Origin: Virgisporangium ochraceum
GTDB lineage: Bacteria > Actinomycetota > Actinomycetes > Mycobacteriales > Micromonosporaceae
Direction: 5' to 3'
Assembly: GCF_016863655.1 (NCBI RefSeq)
Contig: NZ_BOPH01000068.1
Coordinates: 1-64,000 of the forward strand
DNA: 64,000 nt
Position numbers and translations under genes: made by a program. The number at the start of each line of letters is the position of its first letter. The first letter of the stretch is position 1. The notes below the pieces were generated by a model that was not told where the DNA came from, made no database searches, and worked only from the letters and a program-made list of their open reading frames with translations. Of this stretch, positions 13,074 through 21,500 are shown one piece after another.

Positions 13074-14021
13074 GTGGGACGGGTGTTGAACCGGACCAGT
13101 CGCACCGCTCAACACGTCACGTTGTTCCGGGCGATCGAGACGGCGCGCCGACGCGACCGGGTGATCGACGACCCGTACGCGGTCACGTTCCTCACCGGGC
13201 GGTACGGGCTTCTGGCCCGGGCCGCTCGCGTACCGGCGGCCCGCCGGGGGCTGGAGCGATACCTCGACCGGCGGTTCCCGGGCGGACCGCGTGCGTCGGC
13301 CGTCGTGCGGACGCGGCTCATCGACGGGCTGGTCGAGGACTCGCTCGCGGCCGGCGCCGGCCAGGTGGTGCTGCTCGGGGCCGGGTACGACAGCCGGGCG
13401 TACCGGTTGGCGGCCGCGCGTTCGGTGCGCGTGTTCGAGGTGGACCATCCGGCCACGCAGGTCACGAAGCGGGGGCTCGTCGAGGCGCGGGTTCCGGTGG
13501 AGCGGCGGGCGCATGTGCGGTTCGTCCCGGTCGATCTGCTGCGTGACGACCTGGCCGCGGCCCTGCTCGCGGCCGGGTTCGAGGGTGCCGGTGGACCTGC
13601 GGCCGGGGATCGCGGCCGTGGGGAGCAAGGTGCCGGTGATCGCGGCTTCGGGGGGCGGGCGGTCGTCGTCTGGGAGGGGGTCACCAACTACCTCACCGCG
13701 GAGGCGGTCGACACCACTCTCCGGCGGCTTGCCGGTGTGCTGGTGAGTGGTAGCCACGTCGTCTTCACGTATGTCGACCGTGCCGCGCTCGACGGCACGG
13801 GAGACTTCCAGGGCGTCTGGCAGGACGCCGTGCGGCGGCATGGTGAGCCGTGGACGTTCGGCCTTGATCCGGCCGTGCTGCCCGCGTACCTGGACGAGCG
13901 GGGGATGGACCTCACCCTGGACCTGTCGACCCGCGACGCCGCGGACCGGTACCTGGTGCCGCTCGGCCGAGCGGAGCCGGCCGCGCCGTTCTACCGGATC
14001 GCCCGGGCCGAGGTCCGGTGA
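13074..14021 (+). CDS. Class I SAM-dependent methyltransferase (LCM-like, TIGR00027)
   Basis: A 315-residue protein of the leucine carboxyl methyltransferase-like family common in actinobacteria, where small molecules rather than proteins may be the substrates. Features are the N-terminal SRTAQHVTLFRAIETAR, IDDPYAVTFL, the SAM-binding VVLLGAGYDSRAYRL (about residues 98-112), FEVDHPATQ, and VVWEGVTNYLTAEAV. A repetitive Gly/Asp/Arg stretch (about 173-195, AAGDRGRGEQGAGDRG) is an internal low-complexity insertion. Start: GTG 13074; GTG 13083 is an alternative. It shares a 49-bp divergent region with the DUF72 gene. Confidence 0.88.
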   Translation: MGRVLNRTSRTAQHVTLFRAIETARRRDRVIDDPYAVTFLTGRYGLLARAARVPAARRGLERYLDRRFPGGPRASAVVRTRLIDGLVEDSLAAGAGQVVLLGAGYDSRAYRLAAARSVRVFEVDHPATQVTKRGLVEARVPVERRAHVRFVPVDLLRDDLAAALLAAGFEGAGGPAAGDRGRGEQGAGDRGFGGRAVVVWEGVTNYLTAEAVDTTLRRLAGVLVSGSHVVFTYVDRAALDGTGDFQGVWQDAVRRHGEPWTFGLDPAVLPAYLDERGMDLTLDLSTRDAADRYLVPLGRAEPAAPFYRIARAEVR

Positions 14022-14124
14022 CTGTGCCCACGGGGCGCACCGGCTCCCGTGCTCCGCGCGCGCCGTGTCGACCGCCTCGCCCGTGTGCGGTGAACGGCGA
14101 CCGCCCGGCCTCGGAGCGGTAGGC

Positions 14125-14748
14125 GTGCCCAAGGTCTCCGCCGATCATCTGGCCGCCCGCCGGCGGCAGATCCTCGACGCCGCCGGCCGGTGCTTTGCCC
14201 GCGACGGCTTCCACGCCACCTCGGTGCACGACATCGTGCGGGAGTCCGGCATCAGCGCCGGCCTGGTCTACCGGTACTTCACCGGCAAGGACGACATGAT
14301 CGTCGCCATCGTGTCCGAGTGGCATGAGCAGCGGCGGGCGGTGATGGAAGCGTCCACAGTGGACTTCGACGACCTGGCCGACGCGTACCTCGGGCTGCTC
14401 CGGTCGATCGGTGACCCGTCCGCACGGGACGGCCTGCGGCTGGGCGTGCAGGTGTGGGCCGAGGCGGTGCGCTCGCCCCGCATCGGCGACCTCACCCGCG
14501 CCGGGATCGACGGGCCGCGCGGGAGCCTCGCTGCGCGGGTCCGGTCGGCGCAGCGGAACGGCGAGGCGCCGGCGGACCTCGACCCCGACGCGCTCGTGCG
14601 CGTGTTCATCGCTATCTATCAGGGGCTGGTGCTGCAGACGGTGCTCGACGACGGTCTCGACCGGGAGGCGTTCGTGCGCACGGTGGAGTCGATGCTCGAC
14701 GCCGTCATCCGTCGGCCGCCGCCGAGTGCAGGCGACGGCGATCGGTGA
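14125..14748 (+). CDS. TetR family transcriptional regulator
   Basis: A 207-residue regulator with an N-terminal TetR helix-turn-helix (RRRQILDAAGRCFARDGFHATSVHDIVRESGISAGLVYRYF) and an alpha-helical ligand-binding domain of unknown specificity. Start: GTG 14125, with GGAG 8 bases upstream. It follows the methyltransferase in the same direction after 103 bp. Its 3' end overlaps the convergent Crp-like gene by 44 bases. No operator could be assigned. Confidence 0.9.
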   Translation: MPKVSADHLAARRRQILDAAGRCFARDGFHATSVHDIVRESGISAGLVYRYFTGKDDMIVAIVSEWHEQRRAVMEASTVDFDDLADAYLGLLRSIGDPSARDGLRLGVQVWAEAVRSPRIGDLTRAGIDGPRGSLAARVRSAQRNGEAPADLDPDALVRVFIAIYQGLVLQTVLDDGLDREAFVRTVESMLDAVIRRPPPSAGDGDR

Positions 14749-15424
14749 CGACGATGCCCCGCGGCGTCAGTTCGACGGCGCCCCGGCGGGCGAGTTGGCC
14801 CAGCGCGCGGTTGACGGTGACCCGGCTCAGCCCCAGCACGCGGCCAAGATGCTCCTGCGTACCCCGCCAGGCGACCACGCCGGCCGTAACCGGCACCACC
14901 ACCACACCGGCCGTATCCGGCGGCGGCGCCCCGGCCGCATCCGGCGCCGCCGGATCGTGCGCGCCGAGAAAGGCCGCGACCCGCGCCACCGCCGGAAGCG
15001 TGACCGCCTGAGCCAGCCGCCGCCGGCCGGCGAGAACGGTGCGGGCCAGGTGCGCCAGCACGTGCCCGCGCACCGACCGCTCCTCCTCCAGCAGCCGCAG
15101 GAACCGCTCGGCGGGGAGCAGTCGACCGGCGCACGGGGTGACCGCGACCAGCCCGCTCGGCCACGCGCCACCGTCGAGGACGGCCGGCTTGTCCACAATG
15201 GACGGTCCGGTCCACCGTTCGGGCCAGACGAGCTGGCCCTCGGCCGTGGCGTGTTCGGCGGCCACCGTGCCGGAGAGCAGCAACAGCACGGCCCGCGCCG
15301 GCGTCCCCTGTGGACGGACGAGCGCGCCGGCCCCGTACCGCACCGCGCGGCTGGCCCGGGCGACCGCCGCCAGCGAGTCCGGCGACAGCGTGCGGAACGC
15401 GGGAATGGAGTCCAGCGGGGTCAT
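14705..15424 (-). CDS. Crp/Fnr family transcriptional regulator
   Basis: A 239-residue regulator. The N-terminal cyclic-nucleotide-binding-like beta barrel (about 5-115) opens with SIPAFRTLSPDSLAAVARASR and includes VLLLLSGTVAA. A long helix and a C-terminal winged helix follow (about 150-235), with a helix-turn-helix in GTQEHLGRVLGLSRVTVNRAL. An Ala/Pro-rich insertion (AAPDAAGAPPPDTAG) separates the parts. Start: ATG 15424. It is divergent from the YciI-like gene with only 48 bp between, so it may control that gene and itself. Effector unknown. Confidence 0.88.
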   Translation of the reverse strand: MTPLDSIPAFRTLSPDSLAAVARASRAVRYGAGALVRPQGTPARAVLLLLSGTVAAEHATAEGQLVWPERWTGPSIVDKPAVLDGGAWPSGLVAVTPCAGRLLPAERFLRLLEEERSVRGHVLAHLARTVLAGRRRLAQAVTLPAVARVAAFLGAHDPAAPDAAGAPPPDTAGVVVVPVTAGVVAWRGTQEHLGRVLGLSRVTVNRALGQLARRGAVELTPRGIVVTDRRRLHSAAADG

Positions 15425-15472
15425 GTATCGAGTGTTACAGCGTCCCGTCCACATCGGACCTACGGTCGTCCC

Positions 15473-15733
15473 ATGTGGATAGTGGAACTGGCGTTCACCG
15501 GTACGCCCGAGCGGTTGGCGGCACGTCCCGCACACCGCGACCGGCTCACGGCCCTGCACCGCGCGGGAACGGTGCGGATGGCCGGGCCGCTCGACGACGA
15601 CAGCGGCGCGGTCATCCTCGTGGACCTGGACGACCGCGCCGACGTCGACGCGTTGATCGCCGACGATCCGTACTACCGGACCGCGGGGGTCACGATCGTC
15701 GGGATCCGTTGCTGGCGACCGTTCCTCGGCTAG
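15473..15733 (+). CDS. YciI-like (YCII-related) small protein
   Basis: An 86-residue protein with a YCII/ferredoxin-like fold pattern: MWIVELAFTGTPERL, a conserved His/Arg in RPAHRDRLTALHRAG, and ADDPYYRTAGVTIVGIRCWRPFLG. Family members are small dimeric proteins with a His-Asp pair, sometimes acting as dehydrochlorinases or intermediates-handling enzymes; the role here is unknown. Start: ATG 15473. It is divergent from the Crp-like regulator and is probably its target. Confidence 0.85.
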   Translation: MWIVELAFTGTPERLAARPAHRDRLTALHRAGTVRMAGPLDDDSGAVILVDLDDRADVDALIADDPYYRTAGVTIVGIRCWRPFLG

Positions 15734-15765
15734 GCCCTGCCCTGCCGCAGATCAACACGACCGGC

Positions 15766-16206
15766 CTAGGCGCCGAAGTACTCGCGCATCATGTCGCCCC
15801 AGCCGGCCTGGACCATGCTGGTGAACCGCCACCGCCCGCCGGCCTTCGCCATGACGTCGGCGTACCGCATGTACTGGACGTCGCCGCCGCCCCTGATCAC
15901 CGTCGTGGTGACGACCACCGCCAGGTCGGCGCTCAGGAAGTGGGGCTCGCGGTGGTTCTCGAGCTCCGGCTGAGGCCCGTCGGTCGCGGCGCCCATCGCC
16001 TGGACGAACGTGCCGCGGTCCCATTGCTGGGTGACCCGTTCGCCCGCCGAGTCGTGCGAGATCACGGTGAGCGGGAACAGCGCCTGGTCGGCCATCGCCT
16101 CGACATCGTTCTTGCGGGCCAGGGCGTCGTACTCGGCGAACCAGGCCAGCAGGTCGGCCACCTGCTGGTCGGTCGGTGCGAAGGGAGCGGAGGTGAAAGG
16201 GCTCAT
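15766..16206 (-). CDS. NTF2/SnoaL-like protein, 146 aa
   Basis: A 146-residue protein with the alpha+beta cone pattern of the NTF2/SnoaL superfamily (WFAEYDALARKNDVEAMADQ, HFLSADLAVVVTTTV, ADVMAKAGGRWRFTSMVQAGW). Members include small-molecule isomerases, cyclases and proteins of unknown function, so no reaction can be assigned. ATG 16206 is preceded by an AT-rich palindrome that contains a TATAAT and by no ribosome site, suggesting a leaderless transcript. It follows the RidA-like gene in the same direction after 28 bp. Confidence 0.85.
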   Translation of the reverse strand: MSPFTSAPFAPTDQQVADLLAWFAEYDALARKNDVEAMADQALFPLTVISHDSAGERVTQQWDRGTFVQAMGAATDGPQPELENHREPHFLSADLAVVVTTTVIRGGGDVQYMRYADVMAKAGGRWRFTSMVQAGWGDMMREYFGA

Positions 16207-16207
16207 G

Positions 16208-16225
16208 GCTGTAATTATATACAGC
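16208..16225 (-). promoter_or_regulatory. Palindromic operator overlapping a TATAAT, leaderless promoter
   Basis: GCTGTA (16208-16213) and TACAGC (16220-16225) form a perfect inverted repeat around an AT-rich centre. Read on the minus strand the centre holds TATAAT, whose last base is 8 bases before ATG 16206. Transcription starting at the usual distance would begin at the ATG itself. The repeat would let a dimeric regulator block the minus-10 element. Confidence 0.6.
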
Positions 16226-16234
16226 GTACAGAGT

Positions 16235-16642
16235 TTATGCCAGGACGGCGATGGCGTCGATCTCGACCAGCAGGTCCGGCTCGCCCAGGGCGGCGACCCC
16301 GATCAACGTGACCGGTTTGACCGGGTTGACGCCCAGCCGGGCGGCCGCGCGCATCGCGCCCTCGCCGAACGCGGCCATCTTGTCGGGCGTCCAGTCGACG
16401 ATGTAGATGGTCAGCTTCGCCACGTCGTCGAAGCTCCCGCCGACGGCGGTGATCGCGGTGTGGACGTTGACGAACGCCTGCTCCACCTGGGCGGCCAGGT
16501 CGCCGGTGCCGACCGGCCGGCCGTCGGCGTCGCGGGCCACCTGTCCGGCCAGGTAGACCGTGCGGGTCCCGGTGGCGATGCCCACCTGCGCGTACATCTC
16601 GGGCGTCGGCAGTCCGGCGGGGTTGATCAGTTCGACGGTCAC
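16235..16642 (-). CDS. RidA family (YjgF/UK114) enamine/imine deaminase-like protein
   Basis: A 135-residue RidA-family protein, expected to form a trimer. It contains ELINPAGLPTPEMYAQVG, VYLAGQVARDADGRPVG, EQAFVNVHTAITAVGGSFDDVAKLTIY and PVTLIGVAALGEPDLLVEIDAIAVL. The Arg and Glu used by classical RidA for 2-aminoacrylate hydrolysis are not clearly all present, so it may act on another intermediate. Start: GTG 16642, because AAGGAG lies 6 bases upstream; the in-frame ATG at 16660 would place that ribosome site inside the gene. It is divergent from a TetR gene, with AT-rich palindromes between them that are likely its operators. Confidence 0.9.
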   Translation of the reverse strand: MTVELINPAGLPTPEMYAQVGIATGTRTVYLAGQVARDADGRPVGTGDLAAQVEQAFVNVHTAITAVGGSFDDVAKLTIYIVDWTPDKMAAFGEGAMRAAARLGVNPVKPVTLIGVAALGEPDLLVEIDAIAVLA

Positions 16643-16662
16643 GGCGTTCTCCTTTTGCATAA

Positions 16663-16694
16663 CATTGCTATGGCAATGATATGGCATAGCTATG
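16663..16694. promoter_or_regulatory. Two AT-rich palindromes between RidA and TetR genes
   Basis: CATTGCTATGGCAATG at 16663-16678 is an inverted repeat with an asymmetric TATG centre, and CATAGCTATG at 16685-16694 is a perfect palindrome. This is a striking AT-rich island in 70% GC DNA, exactly between the divergent RidA and TetR starts, so it is the likely TetR operator and promoter region. Confidence 0.7.
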
Positions 16695-16700
16695 TAATAT

Positions 16701-17321
16701 GTGCAAGTGCCAAGGAGTGCCGATCTCACCGTTCGGGTCACGCTCATCGAGCGCGCCGCCGAACTGCTCGCGGCCCGCGAACCGGTGACGCTGCGCGGCC
16801 TCGCCGCGGCCGCCGGTACCTCGACGATGGCGGTGTACACGCACTTCGGTGGCATGCCCGGCCTCTGGGCGGCGGTGCGGGCGGAGGGCTTCACCCGGCT
16901 CGCGCGGCGCCTCGCGACCCAGCGGCCCACCGACGACCCGGTCACCGACCTCACGCTCGTCGGCTCGGTGTACGTCGCGAACGCGCTGGCCGACCCGAAC
17001 CTCTACCTCACGATGTTCGACAACCGGTACGAACTCGACGATCCCGGCGTCGCGGCGACCGGCTTCGAGGTGCTCGTCGGTGCCGCGGCGCGGGCGCGCG
17101 CGGAGGGGCGGTTCGCGGAGACGGTCGACCCGGCGGCCGCCGCGACCCGGTTGTGGGGGATGACCCACGGGATGGTGATGCTCGTGCTCACCGGCGCGCT
17201 GGAGAGGTCCGACCTGGGGCGTCACCTGCCGCCGATGTGGGCGGCCGCGTACGTCGGGTTCGGCGACCGGGCGGCGCCGGCCCAGCGGTCCGCCGAGGCG
17301 GGATGGGTCGAGCCCGGGTGA
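16701..17321 (+). CDS. TetR family transcriptional regulator
   Basis: A 206-residue regulator. The helix-turn-helix is in VTLIERAAELLAAREPVTLRGLAAAAGTSTMAVYTHFGGMPGLW (about residues 13-57). A ligand-binding domain with WGMTHGMVMLVLTGAL follows, the WHG-type region seen in many TetR C-termini. Start: GTG 16701 with GTG 16707 as alternative; neither has an obvious Shine-Dalgarno. Divergent from the RidA gene, which with the NTF2-like gene is its probable regulon. Confidence 0.9.
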   Translation: MQVPRSADLTVRVTLIERAAELLAAREPVTLRGLAAAAGTSTMAVYTHFGGMPGLWAAVRAEGFTRLARRLATQRPTDDPVTDLTLVGSVYVANALADPNLYLTMFDNRYELDDPGVAATGFEVLVGAAARARAEGRFAETVDPAAAATRLWGMTHGMVMLVLTGALERSDLGRHLPPMWAAAYVGFGDRAAPAQRSAEAGWVEPG

Positions 17322-17357
17322 GCCGGTGCCATCGACACCGACCCATATCGTGGAGTG

Positions 17358-17939
17358 ATGGCGCGGTTACGAGGCGAAGAGAAGCGTGCGTGGGAACGCA
17401 CGCTGCGGCTCTACGACAAGCTCCGATCCGGCGGGTCGCCGAACGTTATCGAGGGCGACGAGATCGAGCTCGGTCCTGACGAGGCGTGGTACGCCGAGAC
17501 GGGGCTCCTGCTGTTGACGCCGACCCCGGTGGAGCGGACGGTCACCTACCAGGAGATCCAGCGTCCGTTCACGCTCAACCCGTTCCAGCGGGCCCGTGAC
17601 GCGCACGACCGTGCCGTGAACCGGGCCGAGTTCGAGCGGCTCAGCCGCGAGGTGGCCGAGGGTCCCGAATTCCTGTGGATCGAGCGGGGACCGGTGCTGG
17701 TCCGCCTCACGAGCGACCGGCTGATCTGCGAGTCCGACGAGGGTCGGTGGGGGTACCACCGCGTCGACCTGACCCACCTGGAGTTCGACGTCGACGAGTG
17801 GTCGGTCGAGCTGCGGTACGACGGCGCCGGTCCGATCCAGCTCGCCGGGTGGGGAGCCATCGCCATCGGGCTGATTCTCATCTGGCTGCGCAACGGCCCG
17901 GACGACGTCGCCGCGATCGGCCTGGAGAACATGCGCTAG
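17358..17939 (+). CDS. Hypothetical protein, 193 aa
   Basis: No recognised family. The protein is Glu/Arg/Asp rich (MARLRGEEKRAWERTLRLYDKLR), with a likely beta-rich middle (FLWIERGPVLVRLTSDRLICES) and a C-terminal hydrophobic segment (IQLAGWGAIAIGLILIWL, about residues 160-178) that could be a membrane anchor. The pattern of a scoring/PH-like domain followed by one hydrophobic helix resembles small actinobacterial membrane-associated hypotheticals. Start: ATG 17358; GTG 17355 directly precedes it. GGAG at 17352-17355 is too close to be ideal. It converges on the next gene across a hairpin. Confidence 0.7.
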   Translation: MARLRGEEKRAWERTLRLYDKLRSGGSPNVIEGDEIELGPDEAWYAETGLLLLTPTPVERTVTYQEIQRPFTLNPFQRARDAHDRAVNRAEFERLSREVAEGPEFLWIERGPVLVRLTSDRLICESDEGRWGYHRVDLTHLEFDVDEWSVELRYDGAGPIQLAGWGAIAIGLILIWLRNGPDDVAAIGLENMR

Positions 17940-17974
17940 CGGGTCCGGAACCGGCTACCGGCTCCCGGACCCGC
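17939..17974. terminator. Bidirectional hairpin between convergent genes
   Basis: GCGGGTCCGG (17939-17948) pairs perfectly with CCGGACCCGC (17965-17974) around a 16-nt loop that can itself pair partly (ACCGG/CCGGCT). It covers the stop of the plus-strand gene and the last codons of the minus-strand gene. Confidence 0.75.
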
Positions 17975-18569
17975 GGCGGGGTCGTCCGGTCGTTCCCGGC
18001 CGCCCCGCCGGTACACCGGCCGGGCGGGTGCCGCGCTGGCGGACCATGAGGATGGCGGCGCCGGCCGCCGCGAGCGCCACGACGAAGGCGATCGTCCACC
18101 AGCCGCCTCCGCCGCCACCGCCGGACCGTTCGGTGGCACCCGTGCGCTCGGCCGGGCCGGTGGTCGGCGGGGCGCCGGTCGGTGGCGGAGGCGCGGCCTG
18201 CTGCGCCCTGGCGTCCACTGTGGACTCCGTGGCGATGACGTTCGGGTCGGTGCCGGTCACCGTCACCGTCCAGCGGCCGGGGGTGAGCACGCCGCTGGTG
18301 CGGTAGAAGGCGCGGCCCTCGGGCGCGGCTTCGAGGTCGAGCGGGCCGACCGACTTCCCGCCCTCACCCTTGGCCGTCAGCAGGAGACGGAGCACCCGGT
18401 CCTCGACCGGGTGCCCGTCGCTCTGGTACAGGGCCCGGACGGTGACGCCCGTGGCGCCGTCGCCGGCGACCTCGAGCTTCACCTTTCCCCCGTGGGCCGC
18501 GGCAGGGGCGGAGGGGACCAGTACGACGCCGAGAATCGCCAGAACTCCCAGCACCACAAGGCGTCGCAT
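17955..18569 (-). CDS. Secreted or cell-surface protein with C-terminal membrane anchor
   Basis: A 204-residue protein of unknown function. It has a signal peptide (MRRLVVLGVLAILGVVLVPSAPAAAHG) and an extracytoplasmic beta-sandwich-like region (KVKLEVAGDGATGVTVRAL through PGRWTVTVTGTDPN). A Pro/Thr/Gly-rich linker follows, then one transmembrane helix (WWTIAFVVALAAAGAAILM) and a basic tail. The first residues after cleavage (AHGG) and the beta-sandwich recall CopC/YcnJ-like surface proteins, but no copper ligands are evident beyond that His. Start: ATG 18569 with GGAGG upstream; ATG 18581 is less likely. It lies downstream of the giant ThuA gene's stop, in the same direction. Confidence 0.75.
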   Translation of the reverse strand: MRRLVVLGVLAILGVVLVPSAPAAAHGGKVKLEVAGDGATGVTVRALYQSDGHPVEDRVLRLLLTAKGEGGKSVGPLDLEAAPEGRAFYRTSGVLTPGRWTVTVTGTDPNVIATESTVDARAQQAAPPPPTGAPPTTGPAERTGATERSGGGGGGGWWTIAFVVALAAAGAAILMVRQRGTRPAGVPAGRPGTTGRPRRGSGSR

Positions 18570-18596
18570 GGTCCCCTCCAATGGTCGGTCAACGGG

Positions 18597-21500
18597 TCAG
18601 CCTAGTGTTCCTCCTTCGGGGACCGTCGTCGCGTCACCTTCCAGGCGGCCCGTGCCCTTCAACGGCTTGCCGCCGTTGGCCTTGGCGGCCGCGTTGCCGG
18701 GTTGGCCGCCGAGCCGCACGATCATCGCGTCGGCGTCGCGGATGAGCGTCGCGCGGACCTCGGCGTTGGTGACGACGGAGGCGTTTCCGGCGATCTGCTT
18801 GTACTGGTTGAGCAGGTTGATCGCCCGCTGGTCGATGCCGTTCGCCTCGGCCTGCCGCACCGCCGTGAGCTTGTTCGTCAGCTGCTTGTGCGCCTGCGCG
18901 GACAACCAGCCCGTCGCCTTGAACCGGTCATGCAGGTTCTGCATGTCGCGGAACGACGTGGTGACGAAGAACCGCACGTTCTGCGTCGTCTGGTTGCCCG
19001 CCTTGTCGGTGGCCGTGACCACCAGCTCGTGCAGGCCGAGGTTCAGCTCGTACATGGCCTGCAGCGTGTTGCTCTGGTACGCCCGGCCGTCGAGCGTGCC
19101 GACCACCGACTGGATCCCCGACGTCGGGTCGACCGCCTGGAACGTGACCCGCACGTCCTGGCTGTCGCCGTACAGCTGTCCGTCGGCGAGGCCGCCGATG
19201 AGCAACGTGGGCTTCGTGGCGTCGATGGTGAGCACCGCCGACTTGATGGTCTCCACGTTGCCCGCCGCGTCGGTGGCGCGGTAGCGGACGGTGTGTTCGC
19301 CGTCGCCGGTCACGTCGACCGGCTGGGTGTACGGCGTCCACGCGCCGCCGTCGAGCGAGTACTCGATCGACGCCACCCCGGAGCCGGCGTCGGTCGACGT
19401 CAGCGTCACCGGAATGCGGCCGTTGTGCCAGCCGTCGTCGTTCGGCGGTGCGAACGTCGCCGCCGTGACCGGCGCGGTCGCGTCGATCTTCACGGTGACG
19501 CTCTTCGTCTGCTCGACGTTGTTCGCCGCGTCGACCGACCGGAACCGCACCTCGTGGGTGCCGTCACCGGACACGACCACCGGCTCGGTGTACGCGGTCC
19601 ACGCGGTGGCGGTGTCCACCTGGTACTCGGTGCGGGCCACCCCGACGTTGTCCGTGGCGGCCAGGGTGACCGTGGCCGGGCCGGTGTACCAGCCGTTCGT
19701 CTGCGGGCCGGCCACGGTCGCCGTGGTGACCGGTGCCTCGGTGTCGCCCGCACCTGCCGGCGTGAGCCGGAAGTAGTCGAACGACGCCTGCTTCGACGCC
19801 GTCTGCGCGCCGCCGAGCGTGAAGAGGCCGACCTTCGGCGTGGCTCCCACGGCCGCGTTCGTCAACGGCTCGAAGGCCGTCCACGTGGTGCCGTCGGCCG
19901 AGTAGCTCGCCGTGTAGGTGTTGCCGGACTTGACGATCCGCAGGTGCCACGCGCCGCTGGTGAGGTTGGTGATCCCCGGCTGCGGGTTCTGCACCGCCCC
20001 GGCGATCTCGCTGCGGTACTCGATCCGCCGCGACACCGGTTGCCCGGCCGCGTTGTCGACGATGTAGTCGAGCTTCAGGTAGTTGTCGTCGTCGAGATAC
20101 ACGAGCAGGCCGCCCTGCTGGTACTGCTCGTTGAAGGCGCTGCCGTCGACCTTCGTCTGCGCGGTCCAGTCACCGTTCGGCGCGGTCTGCAGGATGAAGT
20201 TCGTCGGACCGGTGTTGTTGGTCGTGTAGATGTCGCCGTTCGGCACGTCGATGGTCAGCGCGCCGTCGGCGATCCGGTACTTGGTCGCGTCCTCGCGGAC
20301 GATCGAGTTCCACCGGCACTTGTCCAGGGCCGGCGCAGTGAACTCGTCGGACGGGTCGACCGCGCCGGCCGGTTCGTCCGGCGTGATCTGGAACCAGTCG
20401 AACGCCGCGTCGATCACCGGCGCGGTGCCGCCGCCCTGGAGGGCGAACAGCCCGATCTTCGGGTTGGTGATCCCGGCCAGGGCGGCCGAGCGTCCGATCG
20501 GGGTGAACGTCTGTCCGTCGCCGGACATCGACGCGGTGACGTTGGTGCCGTCGCTGGTGAGTCGCAGGTAGACACTTTCGCCGCTGGGCGCGGCGGTGGC
20601 GTCGGCGGCGTCGTTGCGCGGCGTCGCGGCGGTCTCCCGGATGAACTCCACCCGTGCCGACCCCGAGAACAGCAGGTCGAGCTTGGCGTAGTTGTCGTCG
20701 TCGCCGTAGAGGAGCAGACCCGCCTGCTGGTAGTTGACGGCCACCGCGAGCGAGACCTTCGTCGTCGCCTGCCACGGCCCCTCGGGAGTGGGCTGCAGCA
20801 CGAGGTTGGTCGCGTCGTTACGGGTCCCGTAGAGATCGCCGACGCCCGTGGGGAGCACGAGGTTTCCGTCGCGCACCGCGTACGTCTGCGACTCTCTGAC
20901 CACTGTGGACCATCGGGTGCGGTTCAGCGCGGTTCCGGCGAAGTCGTCGGAGCGTGCCCCGAAGCAGCCCGTGTTCGGTGCCTCCACGGTGATCTGCACC
21001 GACGCGTACCCGGCCGAGCCCTGGCTGTCGGTGACGGTCAGGGTGGCCGTGAACGTCCCCGGCGCGGCGTAGGTGTGCGACGCGTTGGCCGTGTTCGCCG
21101 TCCCGCCGTCACCGAAGTCCCAGGCGTAGGTGAGCTGGCCGTCACCGTCCGGGTCGGTCGCCGAACCGGTGAAGTTCACGGCGAACGGCGCGGTGCCGCT
21201 CGTCGCGCTGGCCTGCACGGTCACCTGCGGACGCGCGTTCGTCGACACGCCCTTGCCGATGAAGTCCATCCAGTTGACGTTGAACAGGCTCCCGGTACCG
21301 GTGCTGCCGGCCGGGTTGCGGGCCACGAAGAACAGCGGACCTTCGGTCGTTCCCGCCGGGATGTCGACGGTCACGTCGGCGTAGGTCTGCCAGGCGCCCG
21401 TGCCCGGCACGGTCGCCGTGGCGATCACCGGCCCGGCGGCCGAGCCGGTGCGGACCTCGATGCGTCCGCCGGCGGCGGCCGACGCGGCCCGGAACCGGAT

